Part shown: piece after piece, positions 43,871-53,031 of the stretch
How positions within the stretch are numbered: the stretch's first letter is position 1
How the letters are laid out: the number at the start of each line of letters is the position of its first letter
DNA from: Thiohalocapsa sp963698775
GTDB lineage: Bacteria; Pseudomonadota; Gammaproteobacteria; Chromatiales; Chromatiaceae
Assembly (NCBI GenBank): GCA_963698775.1
Contig: CAVOSE010000034.1
Span: forward strand, 1 to 64,000
Length of the DNA stretch: 64,000 nucleotides
Direction: 5' to 3'
Program-made: the position numbers and the translations under genes
Notes under the pieces: generated by a model
What the model saw: the letters and a program-made list of their open reading frames with translations, nothing else
The model's database searches: none
Told to the model about the DNA's origin: nothing

Positions 43871-44420
43871 ATTCGGATACTGCGCTGCGTCCCTGGTTGT
43901 TGGCGTGTGTCGTCGTGTCCTCGATGCCTGCCTTCCCGGCGGCTCGTTATGCCACACAATCCTGAGGCTTAAACGGGGTCCGCGCAAGTGCCGCTGCTGC
44001 TTATGGGGATATCACCTAAGGTTTTCCTAAATATCAGAATATTCGGATGCTTGGTGCCCGTGTCCGGGCGGCCAAAGCGGGCGAGCAGACCGGGTGGATG
44101 CGTTGAACTTGTCGGTCAGAAAACGACCTTGAGTGTCGTAGTCCCTGCTGGGCTGCCGACATCTGGCGATTCGGCGACACCGGGTGCGCTGACCTTCTAG
44201 CGAGGCTTAGCATCTTCATTTTCACCACGAAACACGCGAAAAGCGCGAAAATTTCAGAACTATTGATCGAATCGTTTTTTCCTTCGCGCATTTTCGAGCT
44301 TTTCGTAGTTCGTTTCTGTCCGCGCTGATGTCCAGGTTGTGTCTGAATTGTCACTTGGTCTTCGAGCGACGAGTCGTGATCGCCGATTTTTCGACGACCT
44401 GGCTGCCTGACACGGGCCTG
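43871..44420. other. Intergenic region upstream of the moxR-bat operon
   Basis: About 550 bases between the moxR start and the end of the lipoprotein gene. It should hold the operon promoter. A degenerate A/T-rich inverted repeat lies at 44220-44313 (listed separately). Short open frames cross the repeat but have no ribosome sites or family features. Confidence 0.5.
44220..44313. repeat. A/T-rich degenerate inverted repeat
   Basis: Left arm: TTCACCACGAAACACGCGAA and AAGCGCGAAAAT (44221-44252). Right arm: CCTTCGCGCATTTTCGAGCT and TTTCGTAGTTCG (44281-44312). The arms are imperfect reverse complements around an A/T-rich centre. The wording TTCACCACGAA...CGCGAA is typical of a dispersed noncoding repeat seen in several proteobacterial genomes; only this copy is seen in the window. 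Confidence 0.55.
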
Positions 44421-45110
44421 TTAGGGGCGCTCCCCGAGGGGTAGTTCCAGCCGCTCGGATCGGTCTCCGCGTTCTAGGTCCAACACCAGTGCGATCGGGT
44501 TGCGTATCCGCGGTAGGAAGGCGCTACCGTTGGTGCGCCCGCCCGGGGCGAGTTCGACGTCCTTCAGGCGACGCAGCGCGAACTCCGCGCGCGTCCGGGC
44601 CGCGCTTTGAGCTGACGACGCCTTCATGGCCCCGGACAGGATGCCGACGACGGCGCCACCGTAGGGGATCACTTGCCCGGCGGCGATACCGGCGGAGCGC
44701 CGGGCGACATCGGTCGCCACCTCCGTGGCTGCGTCCGGCGGCGTTGCGAGTTGTTCATAATCCGCGGCGGAATCCAGGTAGCGTCCCTCCGGCGTCAACA
44801 ACTTAACGTTACGGATCATGACCGGTTCCCGACCGCCGTTGTCGATGGCCAGCAAGTACTCCAGCCAGCCTGGGTCTTGCGCAAGTGAGCCGGCATCCTC
44901 ATTGCCAACCGTGCCGATAAAGCGGACGCTCAGGCCGTCCGACTGGACCCTGGGTTGCGCTGACGCGTCAACGTTGGAGCGAGTCGGTGCGGACGTGCTT
45001 GTAGATTGGCTGGTACTACAGCCAATAACGGCAATGCACATCAAAAGGACGGCGATACGGCGGACCAGCGCTGGCCGGTGCATGAGCGAGGATAGGTGCA
45101 AGCACTGCAT
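44421..45110 (-). CDS. Predicted lipoprotein
   Basis: The 229 residues start with a lipoprotein signal: RRIAVLLMCIAVIGCSTSQ, lipobox AVIGC with Cys30. The mature part begins with a Ser/Thr-rich linker, followed by a beta-rich domain (GLSVRFIGTVGNEDAGSLAQ; LEYLLAIDNGGREPVMIRNV) that could be an immunoglobulin-like fold. A Gly/Ala-rich segment IPYGGAVVGILSGAMKASSA and a final beta part with FLPRIRNPIALVLDLERGDR follow. I do not recognise a named family. The ribosome site AGGAG on the minus strand, 7-12 bases before the first ATG, supports this start over the internal one at residue 10. Confidence 0.7.
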   Translation of the reverse strand: MQCLHLSSLMHRPALVRRIAVLLMCIAVIGCSTSQSTSTSAPTRSNVDASAQPRVQSDGLSVRFIGTVGNEDAGSLAQDPGWLEYLLAIDNGGREPVMIRNVKLLTPEGRYLDSAADYEQLATPPDAATEVATDVARRSAGIAAGQVIPYGGAVVGILSGAMKASSAQSAARTRAEFALRRLKDVELAPGGRTNGSAFLPRIRNPIALVLDLERGDRSERLELPLGERP

Positions 45111-45487
45111 TGCGGAAATCTCCTAGAGCAACGACGAATCGGGTGATGCCGATGGCGGCGGATACCAGGCTGATCCGAAGCAATCGGTGCGTCGCGTATC
45201 CTCCGTTCAAGCTCGTGCGTGAACATGTGGATCGGGGGCGATCAATTGGATCATAGCTCGGTTCGGACGAAGGCGATGCGTCGTGGCCCAAGACGGGCTG
45301 GGCATCGGTGGCATCCCGACGTCCAACGCAGCGTGCCGTCCAGTTGTTTGCGTCTGCTGTGCTTGTGCCCGGTCGGCTCCGCGTTTAGCCTAGCGGCGCT
45401 TGATCCTGTTCGCGCAGGCACAGCCCCTCACCTGACGAACGTTCGCGTCATGGTCATTCAGAACAACGACACTTGGAGTCAACGATT
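45111..45487. other. Divergent intergenic region
   Basis: About 380 bases between the lipoprotein gene and the EF-hand gene, which are divergent. It should contain two promoters; none can be marked reliably. Open frames crossing it lack ribosome sites and family features. Confidence 0.4.
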
Positions 45488-47992
45488 ATGACGTCGCCCA
45501 AAGCAGACCGAATCCACCGCTGGCGTTTTCAACAACTCGGCGGTTTCGACCAGGTCCGCATCGAATCGGGCGAGGACATCCGCCACCTGCCGGAGTTGGA
45601 CCAGAAACTCTGGGCGGCCCTGAGTTGCCCGACCCAGGGTGTCGAATTCGACGAACATACACTGGCGTTGCTGGACACCGACGGCGATGGCCGCATCCGC
45701 GTGCCGGAGATATTGGCGGCGGTGGACTGGACCTGTCGGGTGCTGAAGGACCCGAGCGACCTGCTGGCGGGCGAGGCGGTGCTGCCGCTGTCTGCCATCA
45801 ATCCGGACACGGAAGAGGGCGACAAGGTCTTGCGCTCAGCTCGTGGCATTCTTGAGAATCTCGGCAAGCCCGATGCCGATCGGATCGGCGCCGAGGACAC
45901 CGCCGATACCAAGAAGATCTTCGCCACCGCACGTTTCAACGGCGATGGTGTGGTGCCCCCGGCGGCGGCCGAGGATGAGTCACTGGGCAAGGCGATCGAG
46001 GATATCATCGGCTGCGTCGGCGCCGTCCCCGACCGCAGCGGGGCGGATGGGCTGACGGCCGAGCTGTGCGAGCAGTTCTTCGAGCAGGCGCGTGCCTATG
46101 TCGAGTGGCATGCCGAGGCCGAGGCCGACGCTGGCCAGGTCTTGCCGATGGGCGCCGATACCGAGGCGGCGGCCAACGCCTTCCGCGCCGTCAAGGCGAA
46201 GATCGACGACTTTTTCACCCGCACCGCGTTGGCCGGATTCGATCCGCTTGCGGCGGCGCCGCTGAACCCGGCGGAGGCCGACTATATCGCCATCGCGCAG
46301 ACCGAGCTGTCGGCGGCCACCGCTGAGCTGGCCAAGTTCCCGCTGGCGCGTGCTGCCGCGGAGCGCTCGTTGCCGTTGGCTGCCGGCACCAATCCCGCCT
46401 GGGCCGAGCCTTTGGCCCAGTTCCGCGTCAAGGCCGTGGTGCCGTTGCTTGGCGAGCGCGACGAGTTGAGCTTCGACCAATGGCAAGATCTGAGCGTCCG
46501 CTTTGCCGCCCATGATGCGTGGATGGACCGTATGCGAGGTGTGCCTGTGCATGGCCTCGGCATCGAGCGCGTCAAGGCGCTGCTAGCGGACGATAGCGAG
46601 GGACGCATCGTCGCGCTGATCGTCGAGGACGAGAAACTGAAGGACGCGGCCGATGCCATCTCTTCGGTCGATCGCCTGATCTACTACCACCAGCACCTGT
46701 ATCGACTGCTCCACAATTTTGTCTCGCTACAGGACTTCTACACCCCGGAGCAAACGGCGATCTTCCAGGCCGGAACGCTTTACCTGGACGGGCGCAGTTG
46801 CCAGCTCTGCGTCGAGGTGACCGACGTCGCTAAGCACGCCGTGATGGCCGCGTTGAGCGGAACCTATCTCGCCTACTGCGACTGTACCGCACGCGCCGGT
46901 GGCGACAAGAAGACCATCGTCGCCGCCTTCACGGACGGCGACAGCGACAACCTGATGGTCGGGCGCAACGGTGTCTTCTACGACCGCAAGGGTCGGGACT
47001 GGGACGCCACCATTACGCGCATCATCGATCAGCCCATCAGCGTGCGTCAGGCCTTCTGGGGACCCTACAAGCGCATCGCCCGGATGATTGCCGAGCAGAT
47101 CGCCAAGTTCGCCGGCGATCGGGACAAGGCGATAGAGGCGAAGTCGACGCAGGGCGTCGCCGACCTAGGAACAACGGCCGATGCGGGCAAGGCCGCGGCA
47201 CCGGCAGCCCCATTCGACATCGGCAAATTCGCCGGTATCTTCGCCGCCGCAGGTCTGGCCATCGGCGCGATCGGCACCGTCTTGGCGGCCGTGCTCAGCG
47301 GATTCCTCGGCCTCATTTGGTGGCAAATGCCGTTGGCGATTCTGGGCATCATCCTGGCGATCTCGGGTCCGTCGATGTTGATCGCCTATCTCAAACTCCG
47401 GGGGCGCAACCTCGGGCCAATCCTCGATGCCAACGGCTGGGCCGTGAACACCCTGGCCAAGATCAACGTTCCGTTCGGTACCACGCTGACGCAAGTGGCG
47501 ACGCTGCCGAAGGGCGCCCAACGCTCGCGCCGCGACCCGTTTGCCCAGAAAGGCCAGCCCTGGGGGCTGTATCTGTTCTTGTTGATCCTGATCGCCGCCC
47601 TCGCCGGCGCATGGCGTCAAGGTTGGCTCGATCCCTGGTTGGCGCAGCTGTCGTTGCCGACGATGACCGAGCAGAGCAGCGAGCCGCAGTCCGAGGTACC
47701 TTCCAAGGTCGACGAGTCTGTGGCGCCGGCCGATGCAGCGACCGAGAAAGCCGTCGAAGCCGGACCCGCGGCCGCGGCCACAGCAGAACCCGAACCCGCG
47801 CAGGCGCGGGCGGCACCGACCGAAGCGGAGGTGGTATCCGCGGAGCCCAGCGGCGCCGATGCCGATCCAGTGATTGCGGCGTCGAGCGACACCGATGCCC
47901 CGACTGCGGAGCCAATCGACGCCGAATCATCCGACGAAAACACCGCCGGTTCGACTGATGACGCGGACGGCAATGATGAGTCCCAGCGCTAA
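45488..47992 (+). CDS. Large EF-hand membrane protein of unknown function
   Basis: The protein has 834 residues. Near the N-terminus is a canonical calcium-binding EF-hand loop, DTDGDGRIRVPE (residues 63-74, acidic ligands at positions 1, 3, 5 and 12). A second, looser helix-loop region follows (FATARFNGDGVVPPAAAEDE). The middle 450 residues are mostly helical and soluble and match no family I know. Membrane segments occur at about 580-640 (FAAAGLAIGAIGTVLAAVLS; MPLAILGIILAISGPSMLIA) and about 697-717 (LYLFLLILIAALAGAWRQGW). The tail of about 110 residues is Ala, Glu and Asp rich. Two conserved-looking Cys-containing pieces are GRSCQLCVEVTDVAKHAVMA and GTYLAYCDCTARAGGDKKTI. The ATG is chosen as the first in-frame start; it has only a weak ribosome site. 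Confidence 0.72.
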   Translation: MTSPKADRIHRWRFQQLGGFDQVRIESGEDIRHLPELDQKLWAALSCPTQGVEFDEHTLALLDTDGDGRIRVPEILAAVDWTCRVLKDPSDLLAGEAVLPLSAINPDTEEGDKVLRSARGILENLGKPDADRIGAEDTADTKKIFATARFNGDGVVPPAAAEDESLGKAIEDIIGCVGAVPDRSGADGLTAELCEQFFEQARAYVEWHAEAEADAGQVLPMGADTEAAANAFRAVKAKIDDFFTRTALAGFDPLAAAPLNPAEADYIAIAQTELSAATAELAKFPLARAAAERSLPLAAGTNPAWAEPLAQFRVKAVVPLLGERDELSFDQWQDLSVRFAAHDAWMDRMRGVPVHGLGIERVKALLADDSEGRIVALIVEDEKLKDAADAISSVDRLIYYHQHLYRLLHNFVSLQDFYTPEQTAIFQAGTLYLDGRSCQLCVEVTDVAKHAVMAALSGTYLAYCDCTARAGGDKKTIVAAFTDGDSDNLMVGRNGVFYDRKGRDWDATITRIIDQPISVRQAFWGPYKRIARMIAEQIAKFAGDRDKAIEAKSTQGVADLGTTADAGKAAAPAAPFDIGKFAGIFAAAGLAIGAIGTVLAAVLSGFLGLIWWQMPLAILGIILAISGPSMLIAYLKLRGRNLGPILDANGWAVNTLAKINVPFGTTLTQVATLPKGAQRSRRDPFAQKGQPWGLYLFLLILIAALAGAWRQGWLDPWLAQLSLPTMTEQSSEPQSEVPSKVDESVAPADAATEKAVEAGPAAAATAEPEPAQARAAPTEAEVVSAEPSGADADPVIAASSDTDAPTAEPIDAESSDENTAGSTDDADGNDESQR

Positions 47993-48050
47993 GCGCGGCG
48001 ACTAAAACCGGTCAGGCGATTGCCCTCGGGCTCAGTCGGCGCGCGGAGCA

Positions 48051-48083
48051 GGGCAGGCATTCCCCAGGGTTGGGGCACTGCCC
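48051..48083. terminator. Stem-loop between convergent genes
   Basis: GGGCAG (48051-48056) pairs with CTGCCC (48078-48083), and inside it CCCCA pairs with TGGGG. This lies in the 106-base gap between the convergent EF-hand gene and gatA and could stop transcription from both sides. No T-run follows, so it is not a classical intrinsic terminator. Confidence 0.5.
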
Positions 48084-48098
48084 GGTCGGAAATCGCTG

Positions 48099-49553
48099 TC
48101 AGAGAAAGTCCGGCGGCGCGGCCACATGCCAATCGGTTGCTTGTTGCAACCGGTGCGCGACATTCAGCAGCTGCCCTTCCTGGAAATAGTTGCCGATGAT
48201 CTGCAGGCCCACCGGCAAGCCGCCGGCGGGTCCGATGGGGATCGATAGCCCCGGCAGCCCGGCGAGGTTGGTGGCGATGGTGTAGATGTCATTGAGGTAC
48301 ATGGCCACCGGGTCGTCTGTCTTGGCGCCGAGTGCGAAGGCGGTGGTCGGGGCGGTGGGCCCCATGATGACATCGACCTGTTCGAAGGCGCGGCGGAAGT
48401 CGTCGCTGATCAGATGGCGGATCTGCTGCGCCTTGAGGTAGTAGGCGTCGTAGTAACCGGCGGACAGCGCGTAGGTGCCGATCATGATCCGGCGCTGCAC
48501 CTCGGGGCCGAAGCCTTCGGCGCGGCTGCGCTTGTAGAGGTCTTCGAGGTCGCGCGGCTCGGTGCAGCGGTGGCCGTAGCGCACACCGTCGAAGCGGGCG
48601 AGGTTGGACGAGCACTCGGCGGGGGCTACGACGTAGTAGACCGGTACCGACAGCGGCGCGTTCGGTAGGCTGATGTCGCTGACGGTGGCACCGAGACGCT
48701 CGTACTCCTTAATCGCCGCGTCCACCGATGCGGCGACCGCAGGGTCGAGACCTTCGCCGAAGTATTCCTTGGGCAGGCCGATCTTCAGGCCGGCGATGTC
48801 GGCGTCGAGCCCGGTGCTGTAATCGGGCACCGGCTGGTCGGCGCTGGTGGAGTCGCGCGGGTCGAAACCGGACATGGCGCCGAGCAGCGCGGCGGCGTCT
48901 TCAGCGGAGCGGGCCATGACGCCGGCCTGGTCGAGACTGGACGCGAACGCGATCATGCCCCAGCGTGAGCACCGCCCATAGGTTGGCTTGATGCCGGTGA
49001 TGCCGCAGAAGGCGGCGGGCTGGCGGATGGAACCGCCGGTGTCGGTGCCGGTGGCGGCGGCACACAGCCGGGCCGCGACCGCCGCGGCCGAGCCGCCGGA
49101 GGAGCCGCCGGGCACGCGGGTCTGGTCCCAGGGGTTCTTGACCGGGCCGTAGTAGCTGGTCTCGTTGCTCGACCCCATCGCGAACTCGTCCATGTTGGTC
49201 TTGCCGAGCATGACGATGCCGGCCTGGCTCAGTTTCTCAACGACGGTGGCATCGTAGGGTGCCGTGAACGTGTCGAGCATCCGCGAGCCGCAGCTGGTCT
49301 TGATGCCGTTGGTGCAGAAGATGTCCTTGTGCGCGATGGGAATGCCGGTGAGGGGGGCGGTCTCACCTGCGGCGAGACGCGCGTCGGCCGCATCGGCGGC
49401 GGCCAGCGCCGGTTCTGCCGCGACCGTGATGAAGCTGTTCAAACGTGGGTCGAGTAGAGCGATACGCTCCAGGTAGTGCTGGGATAGTTCGCGGCTTGAG
49501 AACTTCCGCGCCCGCAATCCGGCGGCAAGCTCGGCGATGGTTTGGTCGTGCAT
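48099..49553 (-). CDS. gatA: Asp-tRNA(Asn)/Glu-tRNA(Gln) amidotransferase subunit A
   Basis: The amidase subunit that frees ammonia from glutamine for transamidation of misacylated Glu-tRNA(Gln) or Asp-tRNA(Asn). The 484 residues carry the amidase-signature triad: Lys76 (IAHKDIFC), the cis-Ser Ser151 in RVPGGSSGGSAAAVAARLCA and the nucleophile Ser175 in GTDTGGSIRQPAAFCGITGI. GIKPTYGRCSRWGMIAFASS is the usual following motif. Full length. The 5' side has a GGAGAT-type repeat (plus-strand view, 49554-49580) and no good ribosome site. gatC is upstream with a 144-base gap that holds a stem-loop. gatB, usually the next gene, is not here. Confidence 0.97.
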   Translation of the reverse strand: MHDQTIAELAAGLRARKFSSRELSQHYLERIALLDPRLNSFITVAAEPALAAADAADARLAAGETAPLTGIPIAHKDIFCTNGIKTSCGSRMLDTFTAPYDATVVEKLSQAGIVMLGKTNMDEFAMGSSNETSYYGPVKNPWDQTRVPGGSSGGSAAAVAARLCAAATGTDTGGSIRQPAAFCGITGIKPTYGRCSRWGMIAFASSLDQAGVMARSAEDAAALLGAMSGFDPRDSTSADQPVPDYSTGLDADIAGLKIGLPKEYFGEGLDPAVAASVDAAIKEYERLGATVSDISLPNAPLSVPVYYVVAPAECSSNLARFDGVRYGHRCTEPRDLEDLYKRSRAEGFGPEVQRRIMIGTYALSAGYYDAYYLKAQQIRHLISDDFRRAFEQVDVIMGPTAPTTAFALGAKTDDPVAMYLNDIYTIATNLAGLPGLSIPIGPAGGLPVGLQIIGNYFQEGQLLNVAHRLQQATDWHVAAPPDFL

Positions 49554-49639
49554 GGAGATGGAGATGGAACTGGAGATGTGTCGGTGGCGAGAAACGAGTG
49601 CCTTCCGGACTCACGTTCGTCTTACGGCGCTTAGGGTTG

Positions 49640-49664
49640 GGCCCCGCCTTATCGAGGCGGGGCC
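49640..49664 (-). promoter_or_regulatory. Strong stem-loop between gatC and gatA
   Basis: GGCCCCGCC (49640-49648) and GGCGGGGCC (49656-49664) form a perfect 9-base stem with a 7-base loop. It lies in the transcript between gatC and gatA. It is not followed by a U-run in either direction. It could be a processing site, an attenuator or a partial terminator; which one is not determinable here. Confidence 0.6.
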
Positions 49665-49697
49665 TTGGCATCAGGTTGCCGGTATGCAATCAGTCGC

Positions 49698-49985
49698 TTA
49701 TTCGATGACCTTTGGTACCAGGAAGAGTCCATCCTGGGTGGCCGGCGCAAGCCCCTGAAACCGGGTGCGCTGGTCGGGCTCCGTGACCTGGTCCGGGCGC
49801 AGGCGCTGGGTCATGTGCAGGGGATGGGCCATGGGCTCGACACCGGCCGTGTCGACGGCATCCATTTGCGCGACCAAGTCAAGGATGCTGCTGAGTTCGC
49901 TGGCGTAATGGTCGAGCGCGTCGTCGTCGACCGCCAGCCGCGCCAAATGCGCGATCTTGGCAACATCGGTGTTGTCCAGTGCCAT
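49698..49985 (-). CDS. gatC: Asp-tRNA(Asn)/Glu-tRNA(Gln) amidotransferase subunit C
   Basis: The small subunit (95 residues) that wraps around GatA and stabilises the GatCAB complex. The sequence shows the family pattern: an N-terminal helix (DVAKIAHLARLAVDDDALDH), the middle helix ASELSSILDLVAQMDAVDTA, then the extended part GVEPMAHPLHMTQRLRPDQV and the ending QDGLFLVPKVIE. CAGGA lies about 10 bases before the ATG. It is the first gene of a minus-strand unit with gatA and diverges from mreB. Confidence 0.95.
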   Translation of the reverse strand: MALDNTDVAKIAHLARLAVDDDALDHYASELSSILDLVAQMDAVDTAGVEPMAHPLHMTQRLRPDQVTEPDQRTRFQGLAPATQDGLFLVPKVIE

Positions 49986-50438
49986 GAGCGATGATCCTGC
50001 TGCTGTGTCGTCAAACCCGAAACGCTACCACAATCACCCGCGAACGCGTAATGCCGCCTTGCCCATTACCCGAGGCATTGTTAGATTAGCGTGCTCGATT
50101 CTCTCAGGGACCGTGGTTATGGGCTCTGCGCCGATGCGCGGCGCTGCCGGCTCCGCTTGACGCCTGTACTTGCCGCCCGGCCCCAGCTCCGCTGCCCGGT
50201 GCCATGCGAAGATCCGGTGTGATTGCGCCCGCGTGAGCGCGTGGCGGGGTAGTCGGTGTACATGGTTTCCTGATACGTGCACGGCCATTTATGCCGTCCC
50301 TGCGCCGACGTTTCGCACGTCCCGCGACGTCGGCGCCCTCCGACGTGCCTGTGCCGCTGTTCGACGTACTGCGATCTCGCGTGGGCCGTGCTGAATTTTT
50401 TGCAGCCGTATTGATGTTTTTGCAAGGGTAAGACGCCG
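49986..50438. other. Divergent control region between gatC and mreB
   Basis: About 450 bases. It must contain promoters for gatCA and for the mre operon, but I cannot place them. The last 50 bases before mreB are A/T-rich with T-runs (TTTTTTGCAG, GTTTTTGCAAGGG), and AAGGGTAAG serves as the mreB ribosome site. No gene is supported. Confidence 0.45.
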
Positions 50439-51485
<1,047 letters not shown>

Positions 51486-51535
51486 TCAGATCCGCCTGCC
51501 GACATCGACGGGCCATAATCGGGAGGTGAAGAGCC

Positions 51536-52468
51536 ATCAAGCCGCTGTTCGTCACCGGACCCGCACCTGCAATCAGGCTGTTGATCGCGGTCGCCTTGTC
51601 GTTGGCATTGTTGATTGCCGACGGCCGTTACCGACACCTCGATTTTCTGCGCTCGACACTGTCGGTGGCACTGTATCCTATCCACTATGTGGCCGCTTTG
51701 CCCCACCGCCTGAGCCGCGCCGTCGACGGGCGGCTGGCGACTGAAGCCGATTTGCGGGAACGCAACGCCCTGTTGGAGCACGCTAACCTGACCCTGAGGG
51801 GCCGCATGCAGACCTTCGAGGCGTTGGCGGCGGAGAATCGGCGGTTGCGCGATCTGCTGGGCTCGTCGTTCAAACTGCGCGACCGGGTGCTGGTGGCAAA
51901 ACTACTGGAGGTCGATCTGGACCCCTATCGCCAGCAGGTGCTGGTGGACAAGGGGTCGTCTTCCGGTCTGTTCGTTGGTCAGCCGGTACTCGACGCCGAC
52001 GCGGTGATGGGGCAGGTGGTGCGCACCAGCCCGCTGACCGCGACCGTGCTGCTCATCACCGATGCCGCGCATTCGCTGCCCGTTCAGATCAATCGTAACG
52101 GACTGCGCAGTGTCGCCACCGGCAGCGGCCTGATCAATCGACTGACCCTGCTGCATGTGCCGAAGAACGCCGATGTGCGCATCGGCGATCTGCTGGTGAC
52201 ATCTGGTTTAGGTGGGGTGTTTCCGCCCGGCTATCCGGTGGCGCGCATCACCGAGGTGCGCGACGACCCAGGCAGTCACTTCGCTACCGTGTTCGCCGAA
52301 CCGACCGCCCGCCTCGATCGAAGCCACGAGGTGTTGTTGGTGTGGACGCTCGGCGCGCCGACGATCGCGGACCCCCGCGCAGACGCTGTTTCCGACGCTC
52401 AAGTCGCCGCTCGGCCCGCCGCGCGCGCCGAACGCCCTATCCTCGATACTGCGGATGCTCGCCGATGA
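51536..52468 (+). CDS. mreC: Rod shape-determining protein MreC, apparent ATC start
   Basis: Periplasmic scaffold with one N-terminal membrane helix (LLIAVALSLALLIADGRYRH) and a coiled coil (DLRERNALLEHANLTLRGRM; LAAENRRLRDLLGSSFKLRD). Two beta domains follow, with VLVDKGSSSGLFVGQPVLDA, NGLRSVATGSGLINRLTLLH and LVTSGLGGVFPPGYPVARIT. The normal MreC start is MKPLF; here the frame opens IKPLFVTGPAPAIRLLIAVA. The position of the start codon is ATC, six bases after a strong ribosome site (GGGAGGTGA, 51521-51529). Either an unusual AUC start or a base error is implied; the next in-frame candidate (TTG 51581) would cut into the membrane helix. About 310 residues. The stop overlaps mreD (ATGA). Confidence 0.93.
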   Translation: MKPLFVTGPAPAIRLLIAVALSLALLIADGRYRHLDFLRSTLSVALYPIHYVAALPHRLSRAVDGRLATEADLRERNALLEHANLTLRGRMQTFEALAAENRRLRDLLGSSFKLRDRVLVAKLLEVDLDPYRQQVLVDKGSSSGLFVGQPVLDADAVMGQVVRTSPLTATVLLITDAAHSLPVQINRNGLRSVATGSGLINRLTLLHVPKNADVRIGDLLVTSGLGGVFPPGYPVARITEVRDDPGSHFATVFAEPTARLDRSHEVLLVWTLGAPTIADPRADAVSDAQVAARPAARAERPILDTADARR

Positions 52469-52953
52469 GCGGAGAGATATCCAGCGGCGGCATCCTGGTG
52501 ATTCTCGGCTCGCTGGGCGTCGCCTTGTTCCTGACCATCCTGCCTATGCCTGACTGGGCTGCAGACTACCGCCCGCAGTGGGTTGTGCTGACGCTGGTGT
52601 TCTGGACCATGAGCTTGCCGCGGCGCGTCGGGGTGTTTTGGGGCTTTGGCGCTGGCATCGTGCTGGACGTGATCTCGGGCTCGGTGCTCGGACAGCATGC
52701 ATTGAGTCTTTCCATCGTCTGTTTTCTGGCGGTCGAACTGCACCAACGTATCCTGCCGTTTCCGCCGTGGCAGCAGGCCCTCTCCGTATGGCTGCTGTTG
52801 TTGGTGGAACGCCTGTTGTCGCTGTGGATACTCGGTGCCACGGGCCAGCCGACACCATTGCTGGGTTATTGGATGCCCACCTTCGTGGGCGCGTTGATCT
52901 GGCCCTGGATGTTTGTCTTGCTGCGGGGGTTGCGTGAACGGTTTGGCATTTGA
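52465..52953 (+). CDS. mreD: Rod shape-determining protein MreD
   Basis: Small inner-membrane protein of the elongation complex (162 residues, about five helices). Typical pieces: FLTILPMPDWAADYRPQWVV at the first loop, GFGAGIVLDVISGSVLGQHA in the middle and LLGYWMPTFVGALIWPWMFV at the end. The ATG overlaps the TGA of mreC. An in-frame extension starting earlier lies inside mreC and is not used. Confidence 0.95.
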   Translation: MSGEISSGGILVILGSLGVALFLTILPMPDWAADYRPQWVVLTLVFWTMSLPRRVGVFWGFGAGIVLDVISGSVLGQHALSLSIVCFLAVELHQRILPFPPWQQALSVWLLLLVERLLSLWILGATGQPTPLLGYWMPTFVGALIWPWMFVLLRGLRERFGI

Positions 52954-53031
52954 TGGCTGCGCGGGGTGTTCCGCGAGCGGTCCCGTCTTTGTAGCGGAGC
53001 CGGGAGTGTCCTTACCGTTGAGGCTTGGCTC

